A DNA stretch of 63,864 nucleotides from CALARM01 sp964431735 (lineage in GTDB: Bacteria > Vulcanimicrobiota > SpSt-956 > JAKJGF01). A program made the translations under genes and the position numbers. Below, in pieces: positions 58,413 through 63,864 of the stretch. The notes under the pieces are model-generated. The model searched no databases. It was given only the letters and a program-made list of their open reading frames with translations, and was not told the origin of the DNA. The stretch covers positions 1 to 63,864 of the forward strand of contig CAYSLJ010000015.1 in NCBI GenBank assembly GCA_964431735.1, in the 5' to 3' direction. Numbering within the stretch: position 1 is the first letter of the stretch; every line of letters starts with the position of its first letter.

Positions 58413-59561
58413 TTATGCTCCTATCACGTTTAAAACTGATGTAATAATATAATCTACTTCTTCATCTGTCATTTTTGGATACAATGGAATACTTAAAGTC
58501 TTTTGATAATAGTTTTCTGTCACAGGATAATCTCCCCACTTATATTGAAAGTTATCATAATAATAAGGTTGAGTATGAACCGGAATATAATGAACCTGAG
58601 TTCCGATATGTTTATGTCTTAATTCTTCCATTACCTGTTTTCTACTTTTGCCAATTTTTTCAAAATCTATCTGTAAAATATATAAATGAAAGGCAGAATA
58701 AACACCTTCTTTTTCAAAGGGTATAACTAATACAGCAATATCTTTAAAAGACTTATTATATATTTTTACAATTTCTCTTCTTCTTTTTACAAAAGAATCA
58801 AGTTTTCTTAATTGACTTATGCCAATTACTGCCTGAATATCTGTTAGTCTATAATTAAACCCCAGAGCCTGCATCTCATAATACCATGGGCCAGGGTTTA
58901 TTTTTAAATATTTTTCTTCTTTAGTTATACCATGTGTTCTCAATAATTTCAATTTCTTATATAATTCTTCACTATTAGTAGTAATTGCCCCTCCTTCTCC
59001 AGTTGTTATGGTTTTGACCGGATGAAAGGAAAAAGTTGTCATATCAGAATACTTACAGCTTCCCACAAAACTTCCATCTTCATACCTTGAACCAATCGCG
59101 TGAGAAGCATCTTCTATGACAGAGATATTATAAGCTCTTGCCAGTTCATAGATTTCCTTCATATCTGCCGGTTGTCCGGCAAAATCTACCGGTATAATGA
59201 CTCCTGTATTCTCACTTACTTTCTTTTTTATTTCTTCAATATCTATGTTATAAGTTTTTTGCTCTATATCTGCCAAAATAGGTTTTATCCCGTTATAAAG
59301 TAAGCAATTAGCAGAAGCTACAAAAGTGTTAGGTGATGTAATTCCTTCTTTACCTTTTCCAAGACCCAGAGATGCAACTGCAAGATGAAGTGCGGCAGTA
59401 CCATTGGAAAGAGCAACACAATATTTACTTCCCGTATATTCACATATTGCCTTTTCAAATTCGTTTATCTTTGGCCCCTGAGTGAGATAATCGGATTTCA
59501 AAACTTTAACTACTTCATTTATATCATTTTCATCTAACCATTGTTTTCCATAAGGTATCAT
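58413..59561 (-). CDS. pseC: UDP-4-amino-4,6-dideoxy-N-acetyl-altrosamine transaminase
   Basis: PLP-dependent DegT/DnrJ/EryC1 aminotransferase that aminates the PseB product at C4. 382 residues: MIPYGKQWLDENDINEV at the start, ALSNGTAALHLAVASLGLG near 55, VIEDASHAIGS near 150, the PLP-lysine in TTFSFHPVKTITTGEGG near 172-188, GFNYRLTDIQAVIG near 232. One base separates it from pseB. Confidence 0.93.
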   Translation of the reverse strand: MIPYGKQWLDENDINEVVKVLKSDYLTQGPKINEFEKAICEYTGSKYCVALSNGTAALHLAVASLGLGKGKEGITSPNTFVASANCLLYNGIKPILADIEQKTYNIDIEEIKKKVSENTGVIIPVDFAGQPADMKEIYELARAYNISVIEDASHAIGSRYEDGSFVGSCKYSDMTTFSFHPVKTITTGEGGAITTNSEELYKKLKLLRTHGITKEEKYLKINPGPWYYEMQALGFNYRLTDIQAVIGISQLRKLDSFVKRRREIVKIYNKSFKDIAVLVIPFEKEGVYSAFHLYILQIDFEKIGKSRKQVMEELRHKHIGTQVHYIPVHTQPYYYDNFQYKWGDYPVTENYYQKTLSIPLYPKMTDEEVDYIITSVLNVIGA

Positions 59562-59562
59562 T

Positions 59563-60537
59563 TTATAATTCCTCTACCATTATTTGTAATTCATCTTTTG
59601 TTAACCATTTATCATTTTTCTCACTTGAGTATTTAAATCCTTCCGGTAAAGATTTCCCCTTATGCCAGAGTTTACCGTTGTCCTGGAAAACTTCAGATTC
59701 AATAACAAAAAAATCTTCGAATTCTCTTGCATGTCTTGCTTCATCATCAGTTAACAAACATTCATTGAGCTTTTCTCCAGGTCTTATACCAGTAAATTCA
59801 ATTTTACATCCCGGAGCAATTACTTCTGCCATATCTACAATCCTCATACTCGGAATTTTAGGAACAAATATCTCTCCGCCATGCATCATTTCAATACATT
59901 TTATTACAAATTTAACTCCCTGTTCAAGAGTAAGCCAGAAGCGTGTCATACTATCATGAGTAATAGTAATTTTTCCATTATTTCTCTGCTCTTTAAATAA
60001 AGGTATAACGCTGCCTCTGCTTCCTACTACATTCCCATATCTTACACAGGACATTTTTGTCTGTCTTTTAGAACCTACATAAGAATTACCGGCAATAAAT
60101 AATCTTTCCATACATAATTTTGTTGCTCCATATAAATTAATGGGGCTGACAGCTTTATCTGTACTCAGAGCAATAACTCTAGGTATATTATGTTCAATAG
60201 CTATATCTATTATATTCTGAGCTCCACCTATATTAGTTTTTACTGCTTCAAAGGGATTATATTCACATGCAGGTACCTGTTTTAAAGCTGCAGCATGTAC
60301 TACAATATCGACATCTTCTATAGCTCTATGTAATCTATCTTTATCTCTTATATCTCCAATAAAAAATCTTAATACTTCAGTATTATTAAATTTTCTTTGC
60401 ATTTCCCATTGTTTCAATTCATCTCTACTGAAAATCCTTATAATTTTAGGATTATATTTCTTAAGCATTACTTCAATAAATTTCTGACCAAAAGAACCGG
60501 TTCCTCCAGTAAGCAGAATTATCTTATTATTAAACAT
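59563..60537 (-). CDS. pseB: UDP-N-acetylglucosamine 4,6-dehydratase (inverting)
   Basis: First step of pseudaminic-acid synthesis. 324 residues: ILLTGGTGSFGQKFIEVML near 7-25, FSRDELKQWEMQRKF near 37, FIGDIRDKDRLHRA near 59, VHAALKQVPACEYNP-type block (HAAALKQVPACEYNPFEAV) near 83, ALSTDKAVSPINLYGATK near 119 with the catalytic Asp-Lys and Tyr-x3-Lys. Heads the ten-gene operon running down to hisF. No promoter box stands out in the 536-base gap before it. Confidence 0.95.
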   Translation of the reverse strand: MFNNKIILLTGGTGSFGQKFIEVMLKKYNPKIIRIFSRDELKQWEMQRKFNNTEVLRFFIGDIRDKDRLHRAIEDVDIVVHAAALKQVPACEYNPFEAVKTNIGGAQNIIDIAIEHNIPRVIALSTDKAVSPINLYGATKLCMERLFIAGNSYVGSKRQTKMSCVRYGNVVGSRGSVIPLFKEQRNNGKITITHDSMTRFWLTLEQGVKFVIKCIEMMHGGEIFVPKIPSMRIVDMAEVIAPGCKIEFTGIRPGEKLNECLLTDDEARHAREFEDFFVIESEVFQDNGKLWHKGKSLPEGFKYSSEKNDKWLTKDELQIMVEEL

Positions 60538-60635
60538 TTTTAATAAACCCTTTCAAAATTAATTTGCATAAATAAAAATTATAATGATAAATTTTTAAAT
60601 TTAATGTCTTACTCTATCTCCTTCCTAAATATCTT

Positions 60636-60803
60636 CTAAAGCCCAGAATTTTTCCATTTTAGTCTCTCGTTTGCCATTCTCTTTTCTAAAGGATTAAGGA
60701 TTTTTTTATAATAGACTTTATACATTCTGTAAAGATATCTTTTAAAGTCACATATCGATTTCCTTCTATCTGAGGGTTGATTATATAATTTTTTGATATA
60801 TTT
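60636..60803 (-). pseudogene. Short open remnant, possibly the C-terminus of a lost glycan-locus gene
   Basis: On the minus strand 55 codons remain open between an in-frame TGA and a TAG, encoding a basic, Tyr/Lys-rich tail (RRKSICDFKRYLYRMYKVYY, then NPLEKRMANERLKW). It has no ribosome-binding site or proper start and looks like the end of a degraded gene. Family not identified. The remainder of 60538-61073 is AT-rich with the 73-bp repeat; no gene. Confidence 0.3.
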
Positions 60804-60856
60804 TCAACTTTAATTGCACTATGTGACATAGAGTATATAATTTAAAGTTTATAAAA

Positions 60857-60929
60857 ATTTTCATTTTTACTGGCGTAAAATAAAGCTTTAGATAAAAATT
60901 ATGTAGAGGCAACTTATCTAAATAATTTA
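60857..60929 (+). repeat. 73-bp direct repeat flanking the glycan locus, right copy
   Basis: ATTTTCATTTTTACTGGCGT, then AATAAAGCTTTAGATAAAAA and CTTATCTAAATAATTTA; same orientation as 43675-43747, 17.2 kb away. Confidence 0.8.
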
Positions 60930-61073
60930 CCTAACAAATATTTACTATACAAATATTTCATTTATATTATTTTATATTCTTTATATATTACCTCGCTCCT
61001 TTTTATATATCCCTGTATTGAATAATTTTACCAGGACTTACGCAGCTATTACAGGAAGAATTACAGGAAGAAT

Positions 61074-62834
61074 TTATAGTGTCTGTAAATTTACCATACG
61101 GTTAAATTCACCGGATTGGGCGATAAGTTCATTATAGTTACCTTTTTCGATAATCTTTCCTTTTTTTAGGATATATATATAGTCTGCATTTACAATTGAA
61201 GAAAGACGATGAGCTATAATTATAACGGTTGTTTCTTTTGCTATATTTTCTATTGCATTCTGTATGAGTCTTTCTGAATTACTGTCAAGAGAACTGGTGG
61301 CTTCATCAAGTACTAAAATATCAGGTTTTTTTAATATAGCTCTTGCAAGGGATATTCTTTGAACCTGACCTCCAGATAACCTGACTCCTCTGTCTCCAAC
61401 CACTGTATTATAACCGTCAGGAAGTTCATCTATAAATTCTTCGGTATTTGCCTCTTTACAGGCTTTTTTAATTTCTTCCTCTGTGGCCTCTTCTTTTGCC
61501 CACAGTAAATTTTCCATTATAGTCATATTAAACAGCATACTGTTCTGAGGAACATATCCGATTTTTTTCCTGTATGAAATAATATCGAAATCCTGAAGAT
61601 TTACACCATCCAGTTTAATCTGTCCCACGGTCGGTTCATCAAAACCCATTATTAGATCAATAAGAGTTGATTTACCTGAACCCGACTCACCTACTATGGC
61701 TATCATTTTACCTCCGGGAATTTCAATATTAATATCTGTCAGGATTGGTTCATTACCGGGATAGGAATATGATAGACCTTCAATATGTATTTTTTCTCTG
61801 AGTCCTGTAAATGGTATTGTCCCTGTTTTTTGTTTTAATTTACAGGCAATCTGTCCCTGTTCATTTAGTTGTTCATAACTGGGAAAGAAATTATCCAGCT
61901 GTGTTTTGCCTGTCGTCATTCTACTTATAGAAACTACTATTTTGTATAATATGTAAATAAGTGCCGTTATTTCTGCAAGAGGCACTCCAAGTTTTCTGCC
62001 TGTAAAAATAGTGATAATAAATACTGCTATACCGAGAGATGAATAAATAAGAGGTATGGAAAATCTAATGCCGTAAAATTTATTACTTACCAGAAAATAA
62101 TCATCAAAAGTCTTATTAAGTCTTATCATGACTTTTTCCTGATTGGCAAATCCCAGAATAACTTTAGCCATGCTGAATGTTTCATCTACATTCGAACTCA
62201 GTTCGTTCGATGATGATATAGCTTTCTTTCCCATCTGATAACAGATTTTTGATAACCATAAAAAAGGGCATGCCAGTATCAGGGCAGAAGCAATACTTAT
62301 AGATACAACCTTCCAGGAAATATATAGTGATAATGCACAATATACCATACAGAGTAAGAATTCAGCAAAAAAGGTTAACATTGCCGTCAATCCGTCGCTT
62401 ATGGTATATATTTCACGGATAAATGTATTTAATAATACCCCCTGTTTATTACTGCTGAAAAAATACCATTTGCTATGAAGAAGCTCTTTAAAGGTTTTGG
62501 AGTAGAAATCCTTTATTATAACGTATTTGGAATAGAGCAGTAAATAATGTGCCATTATTCGAAAAATAACACCGGTAAAGTTAAAAATAATGAAGATAAT
62601 ACCCAGTTTCCATGCCGTTATATTAAGGCCTGTAGATGCAGTAATTTCTATTATCTTTCTGGTAAAGAAACTCCTGCTGTGATTATCTGATTTGAGGAAA
62701 AGATCAATTACCGGAACAAGGGTGAAAATTGAACTGGCTTCTATAATGCCAACTACGGTTAATATTATTATATTAACAATAATTAAATAAGTAAATCTTT
62801 TGAAAATATCCCGGAAAAACCTTAACGTTTTCAT
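61074..62834 (-). CDS. ABC exporter, fused permease-ATPase (PglK/MsbA-like)
   Basis: 586 residues. Six membrane spans lie in 1-310 (for example YLIIVNIIILTVVGIIEA, LLLYSKYVIIKD region, FAEFLLCMVYCALSLYIS, IAVFIITIFTG). The ATPase follows: GESGSGKSTLIDLIMG near 380, Q-loop GYVPQNSMLFN, LSGGQVQRISLARAIL near 488, VLDEATSSLDS, and IIIAHRLSSI. Its location suggests it flips a lipid-linked glycan or exports a precursor across the inner membrane. Three bases after the epimerase gene, so co-transcribed with it. Confidence 0.9.
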   Translation of the reverse strand: MKTLRFFRDIFKRFTYLIIVNIIILTVVGIIEASSIFTLVPVIDLFLKSDNHSRSFFTRKIIEITASTGLNITAWKLGIIFIIFNFTGVIFRIMAHYLLLYSKYVIIKDFYSKTFKELLHSKWYFFSSNKQGVLLNTFIREIYTISDGLTAMLTFFAEFLLCMVYCALSLYISWKVVSISIASALILACPFLWLSKICYQMGKKAISSSNELSSNVDETFSMAKVILGFANQEKVMIRLNKTFDDYFLVSNKFYGIRFSIPLIYSSLGIAVFIITIFTGRKLGVPLAEITALIYILYKIVVSISRMTTGKTQLDNFFPSYEQLNEQGQIACKLKQKTGTIPFTGLREKIHIEGLSYSYPGNEPILTDINIEIPGGKMIAIVGESGSGKSTLIDLIMGFDEPTVGQIKLDGVNLQDFDIISYRKKIGYVPQNSMLFNMTIMENLLWAKEEATEEEIKKACKEANTEEFIDELPDGYNTVVGDRGVRLSGGQVQRISLARAILKKPDILVLDEATSSLDSNSERLIQNAIENIAKETTVIIIAHRLSSIVNADYIYILKKGKIIEKGNYNELIAQSGEFNRMVNLQTL

Positions 62835-62837
62835 TGT

Positions 62838-63864
62838 TTATATATACGCCATAACATTATGTAGCTTTAGCCCTTTTTTTGAAGTTCTATAATATTTATA
62901 CCATTTTACAAATGATTTTAGACCTTTTTCAATATTTATCTCAGGCCTGAAATTAACATCACACATAAGATCGTCAATATCAGCAAAAGTCTCAACCATA
63001 TCTCCGTCCTGCATGGGAAGGAATTTCTTTTTTGCCTCTATCCCTGTTTCTTTCTCCAGAATACTCACAAAATACATTAAATCTACAGGTTTATTATTCC
63101 CGATATTGTAAATTTTATACCCTGCAGGAGAACTCCCCGAATCAGGTTTTTCACCTGTCCACTCTTTATTCCCTTCCGGTATCTTCTCTACAAGCCTTAC
63201 CATACCTTCTACAATATCATCAATATATGTAAAATCCCTTTTCATCTGCCCGTTATTATATATTTCTATTTCTTTTCCCTCAAAAATAGCCTTTGTAAAT
63301 TTAAAATAAGCCATATCCGGCCTGCCCCAGGGGCCGTAAACAGTAAAAAATCTTAAACCTGTAACAGGAATATTGTAAAGATAACTGTAACTATGGGCCA
63401 TAAGTTCATTTGATTTTTTCGTTGCCGCGTAAAGTGAGATTGGATGATCTACATTATCATGAACAGAGAAAGGTTTTGACTCATTCAGGCCATATACGGA
63501 ACTTGATGAAGCAAATATAAGATGTTTCACCCCGTAATGACGGCAACCTTCCAGGATATTCAGAAATCCGTTTATATTACTATCAATATAGGCATAAGGA
63601 TTTATAAGAGAATATCTCACACCTGCCTGTGCTGCAAGGTTTATGACAAAATTAAAATTTTCACTTTTGAATAATTTATTTATTGATTCTCTGTCGTGCA
63701 GGTTTATTTTTAGAAAATTGAAATTTTTGTATTTATGACTTTCTATCGATTTATTGTAATCGATTTCTTCTTTTTTTATGCCGAGTTCTTTCAGTCTGGC
63801 ATATTTTAAGTTCACATCATAATAATCATTTATATTATCGATACCTGTTACTCTATATCCGTCC
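62838..63864 (-). CDS. UDP-glucuronate 4-epimerase-like protein (5' end beyond the window)
   Basis: An extended SDR that interconverts UDP-glucuronate and UDP-galacturonate or a related pair. The frame stays open to the window end through VTGIDNINDYYDVNLKYARL, so roughly the first 20-25 residues, including the GxxGxxG loop, are missing. Visible: VINLAAQAGVRYSL near 70, FASSSSVYG near 118, YAATKKSNELMAHSYS near 145 (Tyr-x3-Lys), GLRFFTVYGPWGRPDMA near 170. The asparagine-rich NDYYDVNLK signature is typical of UDP-glucuronate epimerases. It uses the product of ugd. Same operon as the ABC exporter. Confidence 0.88.
   Translation of the reverse strand, partial: DGYRVTGIDNINDYYDVNLKYARLKELGIKKEEIDYNKSIESHKYKNFNFLKINLHDRESINKLFKSENFNFVINLAAQAGVRYSLINPYAYIDSNINGFLNILEGCRHYGVKHLIFASSSSVYGLNESKPFSVHDNVDHPISLYAATKKSNELMAHSYSYLYNIPVTGLRFFTVYGPWGRPDMAYFKFTKAIFEGKEIEIYNNGQMKRDFTYIDDIVEGMVRLVEKIPEGNKEWTGEKPDSGSSPAGYKIYNIGNNKPVDLMYFVSILEKETGIEAKKKFLPMQDGDMVETFADIDDLMCDVNFRPEINIEKGLKSFVKWYKYYRTSKKGLKLHNVMAYI

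Noticed and set aside
1..63864. tRNA or rRNA genes
   Set aside because: No cloverleaf with the GTTCRANNC T-arm or rRNA-like segment was recognised on either strand.

Overview
The window reads as one stretch of an AT-rich chromosome from an uncultured-type, anaerobic, two-membrane bacterium. The evidence is an oxygen-sensitive hybrid-cluster protein, a pentaheme nitrite reductase, a TolC/HlyD export system, several lipoproteins and a low-G+C coding style. I cannot assign a phylum from sequence alone. No rRNA, tRNA, CRISPR array, phage gene or intact transposase was found. Layout: (1) 1-16 kb holds housekeeping and signalling genes: a tandem HD/HD-GYP protein, a DHH phosphoesterase, the TldD/TldE pair, a GspE-like ATPase with an excisionase-type DNA-binding head, a lipoprotein gene with an in-frame UGA, a hydrolase, Tex, an SDR, an exported PPC-domain protein and a CHAD-like protein. 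(2) 16-18.7 kb holds a dodecin too short to be noticed easily, a PhnD-like lipoprotein and an ATP-grasp enzyme. (3) 18.8-26.8 kb is a nitrite / nitric-oxide island: Rrf2 regulator, Hcp, YgbA-like protein, NrfH, NrfA, TetR regulator, cupin, ferredoxin-domain protein and the di-iron repair protein RIC. (4) 26.9-31 kb holds a methyltransferase, a REC-histidine kinase and a DUF3137-type protein. (5) 31.6-40.7 kb is a complete tripartite ABC exporter: MarR, HlyD-like, TolC-like, REC-HPt, two ATPases, two ABC-2 permeases. (6) 41.7-43.7 kb encodes a 665-residue protein built from glycine-headed heptads. (7) 43.9-63.9 kb is a surface-glycan locus. It carries a glycosyltransferase, Ugd, a cytidylyltransferase-SDR fusion with a polyol-phosphate transferase (CDP-ribitol-like), a large glycosyltransferase-like protein, a pseudaminic-acid operon (pseB, C, H, I, F plus an amidotransferase with HisH/HisF partners), a flippase-type ABC exporter and a UDP-glucuronate epimerase cut by the window end. 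The most striking non-coding feature is the intergenic space. From base 106 to base 39,596 nearly every gap carries short tandem arrays with a 7-bp period. The commonest heptamers are variants of GTGACGC/GTAACGC, but other arrays use GTGAATA, TTCACTC, GCGTAAT or TAGCAAT. The arrays tend to form imperfect palindromes and are mixed with several families of small, non-coding, inverted-repeat elements (MITE-like), including two apparently identical 210-bp copies in opposite orientation. None of this is found in the glycan locus, which is itself bracketed by a 73-bp direct repeat. The genes fall into modules that fit an anaerobe facing nitrosative stress, exporting small molecules and coating its surface with an acidic glycan.
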